A stretch of 64,000 nucleotides of DNA from Sideroxydans sp. (lineage in GTDB: Bacteria; Pseudomonadota; Gammaproteobacteria; Burkholderiales; Gallionellaceae). Below are positions 1 through 7,448 of this stretch, in pieces; position 1 is the stretch's first letter; each line of letters starts with the position of its first letter. The notes beneath the pieces were generated by a model. That model saw only the letters and a list, made by a program, of their open reading frames with translations. It had not been told where the DNA came from and did not search any database. Location: the NCBI GenBank assembly GCA_028687425.1, contig JAQUAD010000006.1:1-64000 (forward strand), given 5' to 3'. The position numbers and the translations under genes are program-made.

Positions 1-332
1 CCGAGGAAGACAAGGCGCGCATCCGCGAGATCATGGGCGACAAGACCAAGATGATCACCGACGGCAGCCCCAAGGCGCTGCTCGGCGTGGTGAAGGAATA
101 CCAGGCCGACATCCTGATCGCGGGCGGCCGCAACATGTACACCGCGCTGAAGGCGCGCATCCCCTTCCTCGACATCAACCAGGAACGCGAATTCGGTTAC
201 GAGGGTTACAGCGGCATGATCGAACTGGCCCGCCAGCTCGCGCTGACCATCCAGAGCCCGGTCTGGCCGGGTGTCCGTAAACCAGCGCCGTGGGCGAAGT
301 CGTCCGTGCCCGGCATCGAATTGGGAGCGTGA
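1..332 (+). CDS. nifE: NifE C-terminus (partial)
   Basis: This is the 3' end of nifE; the reading frame enters the window at base 3 and ends at TGA 330-332. NifE pairs with NifN to form the NifEN scaffold on which the FeMo-cofactor precursor matures. The visible 109 residues carry the family signature [10 protein letters not shown], then PFLDINQER and the YEGYSGM segment typical of the NifE/NifD C-terminal domain. The stop is one base from the nifN ATG (TGACATG), so the two are surely cotranscribed. nifHDK would be expected upstream, outside the window. Identity is firm although only the tail is seen. Confidence 0.93.
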   Translation, partial: EEDKARIREIMGDKTKMITDGSPKALLGVVKEYQADILIAGGRNMYTALKARIPFLDINQEREFGYEGYSGMIELARQLALTIQSPVWPGVRKPAPWAKSSVPGIELGA

Positions 333-333
333 C

Positions 334-1725
334 ATGGCCGAGATCCTGAAACGCAACAAAGCACTCGCGGTGAATCCGCTCAAGGCCAGCCAGCCGGTCG
401 GCGCATCGCTCGCCTTCCTCGGCATCAACAAGGCCATCCCCATGCTGCACGGTTCGCAGGGCTGTACCGCGTTCGGCAAGGTGTATTTCGTGCGCCACTT
501 CCGCGAGCCGATCCCGCTGCAGACCACCGCGATGGATCAGGTCTCCACGGTGATGAACGCGGACGAGAACGTGGTCGAAGGTCTGCGCGCTGTGTGCGAG
601 AAGAGCAAGCCCGCGATGATCGGCCTGCCGACCACCGGCTTGTCCGAGACACAGGGCACGGACATCAAACGTCTGGTGAAGGATTTCTACGCCAAGTATC
701 CCGAATACGCGCACGTGGCCGTGGTGCCGGTGAATACGCCGGACTTCACCGGTTGTCTGGAAAGCGGCTATGCGCTGGCGGTGAAGGCGACGCTGGAAGT
801 GATGTTGCCGGAGAAGACGAGCAACGTGGGCAAGCGCAAGAAGCAGGTCAACGTGCTGGCGGGTTCCTTCCTCACACCGGGCGACATCGAACACATCAAG
901 GAACTGATCGAAGCCTTCGGCCTGCGTCCGCTGGTGTTGCCTGACGTCGGCGATTCGCTGGACGGCCACCTGACCGAGATGGAGTCCTCGCCGCTCACCG
1001 TGGGCGGCACGCCGGTCAGCGACATCGCCAGCATGGGGGAATCCATCGCCACGCTGGTGCTGGGCAACTCACTGTTCGACGCGGCGAATTTCCTCAAGGC
1101 GCAGACCGGCGTACCCGACCATCGCTTCGATTGCCTGATGGGCCTGGAGGCGGTGGACAGTTTCATTTACGCATTGGCCGACATCAGCGGCAAGCCGGTG
1201 CCGGAGAAGATCGAACGCCAGCGCGCGCAGTTGCAGGACGCGATGGTGGATGCGCACTTCATGCTGGGCTTCGCGCGCGTGGCCATCGCGGCCGACCCCG
1301 ATCTGCTCTATGGCATGTCGCGCCTGGTGACGGAGATGGGCTGCGAAGTGGTGGCGGCAGTCGCGCCGGCCCGCGCCAACATCCTGGAGAGCGTGGCAGC
1401 GGAACAGGTGGGCATCGGCGATCTGGAAGATCTGGAGATCACCGCCAGACGCAAGGGCGCGCAACTGGTCATCAGTAATTCGCATGCGGTGGAGACCGCG
1501 CGCCGCCTCGGTGTGCCGCTGCTGCGCGCAGGCTTCCCGCAATACGACCTGCTCGGCGGCTATCAGCGCCTGTGGGTCGGTTATCGCGGCACGCGCCAGG
1601 CCTTGTTCGATCTGGCGAACCTGCTGGTGGAGCACGGGCATGTCGAGCCTGAACCGTATGTCTCCATCTATGCACAGCGGACAGGAGAGAGTCGTGCGAC
1701 ACCTGCGTCTGGTCAAACCCACTGA
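334..1725 (+). CDS. nifN: Nitrogenase FeMo-cofactor scaffold subunit NifN
   Basis: NifN (463 aa) is the beta-like partner of NifE in the scaffold complex that completes the iron-molybdenum cofactor before transfer to NifDK. The motif [12 protein letters not shown] places the conserved cluster-binding cysteine at residue 44; [13 protein letters not shown] is another family hallmark around residue 110. I chose ATG 334, two codons after the nifE stop context and preceded by GGGAG; an in-frame start further upstream would overlap nifE by 60 bases and lacks a ribosome-binding site. Length is normal for NifN (430-470). It is followed 10 bases later by nifX, as in many proteobacterial nifENX operons. 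Confidence 0.96.
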   Translation: MAEILKRNKALAVNPLKASQPVGASLAFLGINKAIPMLHGSQGCTAFGKVYFVRHFREPIPLQTTAMDQVSTVMNADENVVEGLRAVCEKSKPAMIGLPTTGLSETQGTDIKRLVKDFYAKYPEYAHVAVVPVNTPDFTGCLESGYALAVKATLEVMLPEKTSNVGKRKKQVNVLAGSFLTPGDIEHIKELIEAFGLRPLVLPDVGDSLDGHLTEMESSPLTVGGTPVSDIASMGESIATLVLGNSLFDAANFLKAQTGVPDHRFDCLMGLEAVDSFIYALADISGKPVPEKIERQRAQLQDAMVDAHFMLGFARVAIAADPDLLYGMSRLVTEMGCEVVAAVAPARANILESVAAEQVGIGDLEDLEITARRKGAQLVISNSHAVETARRLGVPLLRAGFPQYDLLGGYQRLWVGYRGTRQALFDLANLLVEHGHVEPEPYVSIYAQRTGESRATPASGQTH

Positions 1726-1735
1726 GGAGGCTGAT

Positions 1736-2146
1736 ATGACAGTGAAGATCGCATTCGCCACCAGCGACCGCAAGGCGGTGAACCAGCATTTCGGCGCGGC
1801 CGAGGCATTCGCCATCTATGAGGTGAGCGAGACCGACGCGAAGCTGATCGAGGTGGCAGAGTTCATGGAAACCGCGATGGACGGACACGAAGGCAAGCTG
1901 GCCGCCAAGGTGGAGCTGCTCGGCGATTGTGCGGCGGTGTACTGCAATGCCGCAGGCGCATCCGCCATTCAGCAACTGCTGGCTGCCAGCATCCAGCCGA
2001 TGCGCGTGGATGAAGGTTCTGCCATCGAGGAACTGCTGTGCGGCCTGCAGAAGAACCTGGTGGAAGAGCCGCCGGTGTGGCTGGCGAAGCATCTGAAGAA
2101 ACAGTCTGGCAAGAGCTTCGATGACGAAGAGGAGTGGCAGGAATGA
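1736..2146 (+). CDS. nifX: FeMo-cofactor carrier protein NifX
   Basis: A 136-aa member of the NifX/NifY/NafY/NifB-C-terminal dinitrogenase iron-molybdenum cofactor-binding family. Members bind NifB-co or the VK-cluster and pass it to NifEN. The N-terminus KIAFATSDRKAVNQHFG contains the conserved HFG (residues 18-20), and the core ends with the typical acidic tail DDEEEWQE. The start at ATG 1736 follows GAGGAGG with good spacing. The stop overlaps the next start (ATGA at 2143-2146), implying translational coupling. Longer relatives such as NafY carry an extra N-terminal domain; this one is the single-domain NifX form. Confidence 0.94.
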   Translation: MTVKIAFATSDRKAVNQHFGAAEAFAIYEVSETDAKLIEVAEFMETAMDGHEGKLAAKVELLGDCAAVYCNAAGASAIQQLLAASIQPMRVDEGSAIEELLCGLQKNLVEEPPVWLAKHLKKQSGKSFDDEEEWQE

Positions 2147-2565
2147 TCTCGGCGCCGGTGCGTGTGATCGCGGTGCAGGATCGGGTGGCGCGCGTGGTGC
2201 CGACCGAAAAGTCCGGTTGCGGCGGCTGTGCATCGCGCGAGGCGTGCGGTGTGTCCGGGCTGGGTAAATATTTTTCGTCACGTCGCAAGACCATAGCTGT
2301 GGCCTGCGATGCGCAAGTGCGCAGTGGCGATGAGTTGCATCTGTCGCTGAGTGAGGGCGATCTGATCAAGGCCGGTCTGCTGGCGTATCTGTTGCCGTGC
2401 GTGGCGGCGGTGGCGGGTGCGGCGCTGGCTTCCGGCTACGGCGATGTGGGTTCCGCGCTGGGCGCGGCCGTCGGCGCGGCAAGTGGTTTCGTATTGGCTC
2501 GCGTGTCCAGCTGGGCGCCGCGTGTTGTCGTGGAAACAAGTTCAACCAAAGGAGAAACACCATGA
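2143..2565 (+). CDS. RseC/MucC-like integral membrane protein in nif operon
   Basis: A 140-aa protein of the RseC (SoxR-reducing system / sigma-E modulator) type. The N-terminal soluble part has a cysteine cluster C26-x2-C29-x5-C35 (SGCGGCASREACG) and KYFSSRR, followed by two hydrophobic segments at roughly residues 78-98 and 104-122. RseC proteins work with Rsx/Rnf-type electron-transfer complexes, and Rnf can feed low-potential electrons to nitrogenase, so a nif-operon copy may tune or mature that route; this is inference. The start ATG overlaps the nifX stop and its own TGA overlaps the next ATG (2562), so it is embedded in the operon rather than inserted by chance. Confidence 0.8.
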   Translation: MISAPVRVIAVQDRVARVVPTEKSGCGGCASREACGVSGLGKYFSSRRKTIAVACDAQVRSGDELHLSLSEGDLIKAGLLAYLLPCVAAVAGAALASGYGDVGSALGAAVGAASGFVLARVSSWAPRVVVETSSTKGETP

Positions 2566-3023
2566 ATCAAGCAGTCGCAGAAGATCCGTTGATGACCACC
2601 GATTTCATCAAGGAGATGGTCAAGCAGATGCGCGCCGTCGACAGCTACGGCACCTACGACGGCTGGCCTGCAGAGCGCGTCCTCGCACCGTATGTGCTGA
2701 CCAAGGAGCAGAAGCGCGAGATCCCCATCATCGGCGATCCGGACGAGATCCTGCTGTCGCGCATCAAGTGCTTCTACAACGCCATCGCTTCGCTGATCGA
2801 AAAGGAATGCGGCCAGATGGCCGTGCCGATGATCAACATCACGCATGAAGGTTTCGGCCGCGCGGTGATCACTGTAGGCAAGCTGGTGGTGATGGACAAG
2901 ACGCTGCGCGACGTGCACCGCTACGGCTACGAGAGCCTGTCCAAGATGAAGGACGAGGGCGACAAGCTGCTCTCCGTGGCGCTGGAGATCATCGGCAAGT
3001 ACCCCGAAGTCGCCGGGATGTAA
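2562..3023 (+). CDS. NifX-associated nitrogen fixation protein (DUF269)
   Basis: A 153-aa protein matching the NifX-associated DUF269 family, present in most Mo-nitrogenase clusters downstream of nifX. Recognisable features are the N-terminal F-I-K-E-M-V-K-Q-M-R-A stretch, the GTYDGW motif around residue 31, and a helical C-terminus ending KYPEVAGM. Its biochemical role is not settled; it is thought to support cofactor assembly or maturation. It starts on GGAGAAACACC-ATG and overlaps the preceding stop by four bases; the next gene begins 10 bases after its stop. Cytoplasmic, no signal or membrane segment. Confidence 0.92.
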   Translation: MNQAVAEDPLMTTDFIKEMVKQMRAVDSYGTYDGWPAERVLAPYVLTKEQKREIPIIGDPDEILLSRIKCFYNAIASLIEKECGQMAVPMINITHEGFGRAVITVGKLVVMDKTLRDVHRYGYESLSKMKDEGDKLLSVALEIIGKYPEVAGM

Positions 3024-3033
3024 GGAGGTTGAG

Positions 3034-3252
3034 ATGACTGAAGACGAACTGAAGGCGCTGGACAAGGAAGTGAAGAAGCTCAAGCGCATCTCCAGCGAAT
3101 GGGCATCGCAGTTGCATGACCTGGTCGAAGACAAGTTGCCGGCCGGTTACCTGGAATTGCCCGGCATCGCGCAATCCACATTCGAGGCTTGCCAGACCTG
3201 GGCGGAAGCCAACAAACGATTGATCGAAGCACAGAAAGCAGCACAAGTTTAA
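3034..3252 (+). CDS. Nif-associated small helical protein (DUF683 / CCE_0567 family)
   Basis: A 72-aa protein that is almost entirely alpha-helical by composition, starting MTEDELKALDKEVKKLKRIS and continuing through a central hinge LPAGYLELP to a second helix. This is the DUF683 family, which nearly always follows DUF269 in nif operons. The protein is predicted to form a helical hairpin; a metal-binding or assembly role has been proposed for relatives but is unproven. It has a strong AAGGAGG ribosome-binding site nine bases before the ATG and sits 10 bases after the DUF269 gene. Confidence 0.9.
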   Translation: MTEDELKALDKEVKKLKRISSEWASQLHDLVEDKLPAGYLELPGIAQSTFEACQTWAEANKRLIEAQKAAQV

Positions 3253-3266
3253 GTAAAGGAATAGTC

Positions 3267-3557
3267 ATGTCTAACATCACTGGTATCACACGAGGCGGCA
3301 CATCTTACGAGCCGACCTTCCTCACCGATCTGAATCAGGCCAACTGCATCGGCTGCGGCCGCTGCTTCAAGGTTTGCCCGCGCAGCGTGTTCGAGCTGCT
3401 GGAGCGCGACGAGGATGACGAGAACTACGACGAGGACGAGGACAACATGATGGTGATGGCCATCAAGGACGCACTGGATTGCATCGGCTGCGGTTCCTGC
3501 GCGCGCGTGTGTCCGAAGCAATGTCATACGCATCAAGCGATGCCGGTGGGAGCATAA
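3267..3557 (+). CDS. fdxB: Ferredoxin III, nif-specific 2[4Fe-4S]
   Basis: A 96-aa ferredoxin with two cluster motifs: C27-x2-C30-x2-C33-x3-C37P and C72-x2-C75-x2-C78-x3-C82P. Between them lies a strongly acidic loop (about residues 48-60, EDDENYDEDED) that is a mark of nif-specific ferredoxin III. These proteins donate electrons in nitrogen fixation or cofactor biosynthesis. The ATG at 3267 follows AAAGGA. An additional in-frame upstream start would run into the preceding gene and has no ribosome-binding site. The protein precedes a second, [2Fe-2S] ferredoxin in the same operon. Confidence 0.94.
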   Translation: MSNITGITRGGTSYEPTFLTDLNQANCIGCGRCFKVCPRSVFELLERDEDDENYDEDEDNMMVMAIKDALDCIGCGSCARVCPKQCHTHQAMPVGA

Positions 3558-3559
3558 CC

Positions 3560-3883
3560 ATGCCTAAGCCAGCAAGACACGTATTCGTGTGTTCGCAGAA
3601 TCGTCCCGCCGGTCATCCACGCGGTTCCTGCGGCGCCAAGGGTTGTGCCGCCGTGGTGGACGAGTTCATGCAGCAGTGGCAGCAGCGCATGTGCTTCGCC
3701 GAAGTGCAGGTGACGCCCAGCGGCTGTATCGGTCCGTGCGGCATGGGGCCGAACGTGCTGGTGTATCCGGAAGGCGTGATGTACTGCAATGTCACCAAGG
3801 AAGATGTGAGCGAGATCTTCGAACAGCATCTGCTGGGCGGCAAAGTGGTCGAGCGTCTGCAGGCACCCGCCGACGTATGGTAG
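3560..3883 (+). CDS. [2Fe-2S] thioredoxin-like ferredoxin
   Basis: A 107-aa Shethna-type ferredoxin with a thioredoxin-like fold. Ligand cysteines appear as C11, C24, C56 and C60 (HVFVCSQNRP, RGSCGAKGC, SGCIGPCGMGP), which is the family pattern. Such ferredoxins act as electron carriers or, in Azotobacter (FeSII), protect nitrogenase from oxygen by forming a complex with it. The gene starts two bases after the fdxB stop and overlaps the next open frame by seven bases, so it belongs to the nif operon. Which of the two roles applies cannot be told from sequence alone. Confidence 0.88.
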   Translation: MPKPARHVFVCSQNRPAGHPRGSCGAKGCAAVVDEFMQQWQQRMCFAEVQVTPSGCIGPCGMGPNVLVYPEGVMYCNVTKEDVSEIFEQHLLGGKVVERLQAPADVW

Positions 3884-4251
3884 TGCTGGACACATCGCGA
3901 GCTTTGCCCGCCGCTTTGGAGGCGGTGGCGAAACGCATCGTCATCGCCTTGCAGCTGGAGGCGGAGCGTTTTACCGCCACCGGCGCTGCGCCTTACATCG
4001 ACCTCGCGGCAGCGCAGTTCACGCGCGTGGTCGACCCCGCCAACCAATTGCCGGGCTACGAAGGAATATGGCGCAACGCGCGCAAGGAGCGTTGCGGCAG
4101 CATCACCTTCAATAGCGACGGCAGCTTCTTTGCCGAATACGACCTGTTCTGTCCGCACCCGCGCGATGCGCGCTGGTTCGTGGAGATGGTCACCGCCTGG
4201 GGCAATGCCGACAGCATCAGCAGTGAAGCGACACTGATCCCCGCGCTGTAA
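3877..4251 (+). CDS. Nif-operon protein of unknown function, 124 aa
   Basis: I do not recognise the family. The start ATG (3877) overlaps the end of the [2Fe-2S] ferredoxin gene (stop TAG 3881-3883), so translation is probably coupled. The protein is soluble, with an N-terminal helix of about 30 residues, a central YEGIWRNARKERCGSITFN segment and an aromatic C-terminal half including FFAEYDLFCPHPRDARWFVE. Two cysteines (C73 and C92) could bind metal. No signal peptide is evident. Its position as last gene of a nif operon suggests a role tied to nitrogenase electron transfer or cofactor supply, which is inference only. Confidence 0.7.
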   Translation: MVVLDTSRALPAALEAVAKRIVIALQLEAERFTATGAAPYIDLAAAQFTRVVDPANQLPGYEGIWRNARKERCGSITFNSDGSFFAEYDLFCPHPRDARWFVEMVTAWGNADSISSEATLIPAL

Positions 4252-4589
4252 GCCGACGCGCCACGAAATCTGGCCGAACGGGCATGGCAAAGATGCCCAT
4301 ACTGAGGATGAAGTGCCATGCCCGTTTCCCTCCCTTGCAGGGCGCGTTGCGGCAGAGCCGCAACCGCTCGCAAGGCGTGGCGCATGCGCCACGAAACCCC
4401 TTGCTTGCCCCCCCGTTCCCCCTCTGATGGAACTACTAGCCAATCCACTAAGCGCGATGAAACATGCGCTAAGTGGCTGGTTATCCCGGAGGGCGAGGGG
4501 TACGGTCGGTCGCTACGCGTATTTCACGTTAACGGCTATGATGCGCACCATTCGCGGCAGTGCTGCCGCTGAGTTGGAAAGGTGGCATC
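4252..4589 (+). other. Hairpin-rich intergenic region without a gene
   Basis: About 340 bases between the nif operon and the TAXI gene hold no convincing coding sequence. I see several inverted repeats: GGGCAT/ATGCCC at 4280-4298, GTTGCGG/CCGCAAC near 4345-4363, a perfect 18-base palindrome at 4376-4393, and an imperfect pair around 4438-4485 (CCACTAAGCGC with GCGCTAAGTGG). None is followed by a clean T-run, so they are not obvious intrinsic terminators. Short in-frame stretches here have no ribosome-binding sites and unconvincing compositions. Confidence 0.6.
4376..4393. repeat. Perfect 18-base palindrome
   Basis: CGTGGCGCATGCGCCACG reads identically on both strands. It lies between the nif operon and the TAXI gene, next to other inverted repeats. 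It may be a protein-binding site or part of a repeat element; no function can be assigned. Confidence 0.8.
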
Positions 4590-5933
4590 GTGTCTGAAGA
4601 AAATCGAGAGATGAATACCGAAGAGGCGCGCGAGGAATTGCACGTCTCTTTGCCCATGCAGGCGTTCAAGGCGGCGCTGCCGTATCTGGTCGCATTCGTG
4701 GCCATCCTGTTGCTTGCGTACTGGCTGATCGATCCCGCACCGCCGAAGAAGATGGTGATCTCCATCAGCAAGGAAGACGGCAACTATCAGGCGTATGCCA
4801 GCCTGTACGCGGCGCTGTTGCAGCAGGACGGCATCACGCTGGAGATCCGCGAGACCGAGGGGCCGATGCAGAGTCTGGAGGAATTGCGCCAGACAGATTC
4901 CGGCGTCGATCTGGCATTCGTACCGGGCGGCATGGCGGGCGGGCAATCCACCGTCGGCCTTGAGTCGCTGGGCAGCCTGTACTACGAGCCGTTGTGGATA
5001 TTCCACAAGGGGCAGCAGAAGATCGAACATCTGTCGCAGCTCAAGGGGCTGCGCGTCGGCGTGGGTCGGCCAGACAGCAGCACCCGCCTGATAACCAAGG
5101 TGTTGCTGGATGCGGCGGGTGTGACCGAGCAGAACGCGACGCTGTACGAGATTGGTCTGGACGATTCCATGGAAGCCATGCGGCATGACATCGTGGACGT
5201 GATCTTCCTGACCGGTGTGCCGAATTCGCCGCTGATTGCGGACGTGGCGAACATGCCCGGTGTGTCGCTGGTCAACCTGAACGATTCCGAGGCCATCGCG
5301 CGCCAGTACAGTTTCCTGCACCACCTGGTGCTGCCGGAAAGCGCACTGAGCCTGAAGGCCAACATTCCGCCGCGTCGTGCGCATCTGTTAGCGCCCACTG
5401 TCACACTGGTGGCGCGCGATACCCTGCATCCGGCACTGACCTATCTGCTGTTGAAAGTGCTGACGCGGGTGCATGGCGGGGCGGGCATGTTGCAGGATGA
5501 ACATGAGTTCCCGGCGGACAAGGATTCCGATTTCGAGCTGAGCAGCCAGGCTGCGTATTTCTACCAGTCCGGCCCGCCGTTCCTTGATCGCTATCTGCCG
5601 TTCTGGGCGGCCACTTTCGTGAGCCGGGTGCTGATCATCCTGCTGCCGTTGCTGGCGCTGGCCATCCCGCTGAGCCGGGTGGCGCCGGCCGTCTACAACT
5701 GGCTGATCAAGTCGCGCATCCACAAGCTGTACGGCGAGCTGCGGTTCCTGGAATTGCAGTTGCGTACCGCCGCGCCGCCGGTGGATCTGGCCCGTTTCCG
5801 TCGCGAGCTGGATGCGATCGAGAACAAAGTCAATCACTTGCGTTTGCCGGTGGCGTTCTCCAGCCATCTGTACGAATTGCGCAGCCATATCGGGCTGGTG
5901 CGTAACCGCATCGAGCAGTACGCAACGCTCTAA
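4590..5933 (+). CDS. Membrane-anchored TAXI-family solute-binding protein
   Basis: A 447-aa protein related to the TAXI class of TRAP-transporter binding proteins. After a 28-residue cytoplasmic stretch comes a membrane anchor at about 29-47 (LVAFVAILLLAYWLI), then the TAXI fold with ISISKEDGNYQAYASLYA, a DLAFVPGG segment near 110 and LKGLRVGVGRPDSSTR. A second membrane helix lies at about 341-362, followed by a roughly 85-residue cytoplasmic helical tail. Ordinary TAXI proteins are soluble and encoded beside a fused TRAP permease; no permease gene is present here. I prefer GTG 4590 because GGAAAGG precedes it; ATG 4611 is the alternative. Ligand unknown. Confidence 0.82.
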   Translation: MSEENREMNTEEAREELHVSLPMQAFKAALPYLVAFVAILLLAYWLIDPAPPKKMVISISKEDGNYQAYASLYAALLQQDGITLEIRETEGPMQSLEELRQTDSGVDLAFVPGGMAGGQSTVGLESLGSLYYEPLWIFHKGQQKIEHLSQLKGLRVGVGRPDSSTRLITKVLLDAAGVTEQNATLYEIGLDDSMEAMRHDIVDVIFLTGVPNSPLIADVANMPGVSLVNLNDSEAIARQYSFLHHLVLPESALSLKANIPPRRAHLLAPTVTLVARDTLHPALTYLLLKVLTRVHGGAGMLQDEHEFPADKDSDFELSSQAAYFYQSGPPFLDRYLPFWAATFVSRVLIILLPLLALAIPLSRVAPAVYNWLIKSRIHKLYGELRFLELQLRTAAPPVDLARFRRELDAIENKVNHLRLPVAFSSHLYELRSHIGLVRNRIEQYATL

Positions 5934-6004
5934 ACTTTTCTCGCGTTACGCCGATACATTGTTCACAGGGGCGCGATGTCGCTCCGCAGTGAAGGAGGTG
6001 TGAA

Positions 6005-6220
6005 ATGACTATCGTGATGAACATGAGCAGCTACGAGATCGAGCGCGCGGAAGAGGTCGTGGAGACTTACGGCGACGAGGTGATGTACGCAGGCTGGAAC
6101 CCGCAACTGGCACAGACCGAGGTCGCACACATCGCTCCGGCACATGCAGCTTTCCCGCCGTCACTTGCGGATGTCGATGTCGAAGGCTTTCTGCGCAAGA
6201 TGTACGCAAACCAGCGCTGA
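6005..6220 (+). CDS. Small protein of unknown function, 71 aa
   Basis: I do not recognise this family. It has an excellent ribosome-binding site (GAAGGAGGTG, eight bases upstream), an acidic N-terminal half (YEIERAEEVVETYGDEVMYAGW), a Pro/Ala middle and a C-terminus DVEGFLRKMYANQR. No signal peptide, membrane segment or cysteine is seen. An intrinsic terminator follows at 6237-6273, so it is either a single gene or the last gene after the TAXI protein. The strong translation signals support a real gene. Confidence 0.72.
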   Translation: MTIVMNMSSYEIERAEEVVETYGDEVMYAGWNPQLAQTEVAHIAPAHAAFPPSLADVDVEGFLRKMYANQR

Positions 6221-6236
6221 GTGGAACGTATGTTTC

Positions 6237-6273
6237 AAACAAAACGCTCCCGCTTGGGGGCGTTTTGTTTTTG
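6237..6273 (+). terminator. Intrinsic terminator after 71-aa gene
   Basis: A stem ACAAAACGC..CCC pairs with GGG..GCGTTTTGT around a short loop and is followed by TTTTTGG. It ends the transcript carrying the TAXI and 71-aa genes. Confidence 0.88.
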
Positions 6274-6356
6274 GCGTGCCGCACATCGAGCGAACAGGAA
6301 AATTTTAGGCTTGGATCAGGACCGCGCTGCCGCGCAGTGTGGTTAAATACGGCTGT

Positions 6357-6710
6357 ATGTCGAAACGCCTCCTCCATTCCCTGCTGACCCTGGTCTTCGC
6401 ATTCCTGCAATGCGTGTCGCCGCTCGTGCATGCGCACGCGGAAGGCGAGCAGAGCGGTATGCTGCATATCGCCGCGGCAACGCAGATGGCGGTGCAGGAT
6501 GGATTGTCCACCGATTCATCGGCGATCATCAGTCTGACCGATGACATTCACCGTTACGCACAACTGGCATTGCCGCCGGCTTGCAGTTCGCCGTTCCCCG
6601 TTCAGGCTACGGGAGTGCAGACGCACGACCTGCCTTATCTTTCAGTCATCCGTATCCAGCGTGCCACCTGCTGCACGCCGCCGCCTCAGGCCCCGCCGAT
6701 CCTGAGCTGA
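6357..6710 (+). CDS. Secreted protein of unknown function, 117 aa
   Basis: The product begins MSKRLLHSLLTLVFAFLQCV and looks like a classic Sec signal peptide with cleavage near residue 27 (PLVHAHA). The mature part is short, low in charge, and carries a C-terminal CC pair (RATCCTPPPQAPP) and several prolines. I do not recognise a domain; histidine and cysteine residues would allow metal binding, as in small copper-associated periplasmic proteins, but this is a guess. A weak ribosome-binding site makes the gene less certain than its neighbours. Confidence 0.5.
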   Translation: MSKRLLHSLLTLVFAFLQCVSPLVHAHAEGEQSGMLHIAAATQMAVQDGLSTDSSAIISLTDDIHRYAQLALPPACSSPFPVQATGVQTHDLPYLSVIRIQRATCCTPPPQAPPILS

Positions 6711-6941
6711 TCCATCGGGCATCTGCCCGGACCCCGCACGTAACCCCTGTCGCACCGTACACACGGGCGCATTGCCATGCGTGGAGCGTGGCGCTGTGCT
6801 GTTCCCTGTTTTCGATTCGATCCTGTGCGGGCATGGATCGCACACGAATTCTTCGGAATAACGGGGCAGCGCCGTTCCGCTGCATGCAATGCACCCTGCT
6901 GCATAGAGTCGGCAGGGAACATGAAATAGAAAGGAAGTAGC

Positions 6942-7253
6942 ATGAAGTTCAAGCAAGTAATCGTATTGTCCGCGGCGCTGATGTTGGCCGGTAACGCAGC
7001 AGCCGACGAAGCGCTGTTCAAGAAGAGCACCTGCTCCGCTTGCCACAATGCGAACAAAAAGGTGGTTGGCCCGGCGCTGAAAGACATCGCTGCCAAATAC
7101 GCAGGTGATGCAACTGCACAAGCCCGTCTGGTTGCCAAGGTACGCTCCGGCGGCAAGGGCGTCTGGGGCGCCGTGGCAATGCCGGCGGCACCAAAAAGCG
7201 TCAGCGATGACGACCTCAATACGCTGGTGAGCTGGATCCTTTCCATGAAGTGA
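6942..7253 (+). CDS. Class I c-type cytochrome (c551/c552-like)
   Basis: A 103-aa periplasmic monoheme cytochrome. A 21-residue signal peptide (AALMLAGNAAA) precedes a CSACH heme site (C31, C34, H35), and the axial methionine is M80 in AVAMPAAP. Size and the C-terminal DDDLNTLVSWIL helix fit the cytochrome c551/c552 family that carries electrons between bc1-like complexes, cytochrome c oxidases or periplasmic enzymes such as Sox. The start follows AGGAAG at good spacing. A terminator-like hairpin at 7272 follows, so it is probably monocistronic. Confidence 0.93.
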   Translation: MKFKQVIVLSAALMLAGNAAADEALFKKSTCSACHNANKKVVGPALKDIAAKYAGDATAQARLVAKVRSGGKGVWGAVAMPAAPKSVSDDDLNTLVSWILSMK

Positions 7254-7271
7254 TCCAGAGTTGTAATGCAG

Positions 7272-7296
7272 CCGGGGAGAATCTCTCCCCGGTTTC
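7272..7296 (+). terminator. Probable terminator after cytochrome gene
   Basis: A nine-base perfect stem CCGGGGAGA/TCTCCCCGG with a three-base loop, followed by TTTCAG. The T-run is short, so efficiency may be modest. Confidence 0.65.
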
Positions 7297-7448
7297 AGTC
7301 CTCCTTATAAAGCATGTAGTTAGCCTGAAGTGTCTATTCACTTTCGGCTTGCAACCATTGTTGCTTCATCCCATTGCGCTACCTCCCTGCGTACCGGTCC
7401 GGGGTGGCGGCTGTGTTATCCTTTGACAGAGTTGTTCAGGATTTCCTC

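Noticed and set aside
4252-4589. Sigma-54 promoter (GG-N10-GC) for nif-related genes
   Set aside because: I found no convincing TGGCAC-N5-TTGC match; the visible symmetry is due to inverted repeats.
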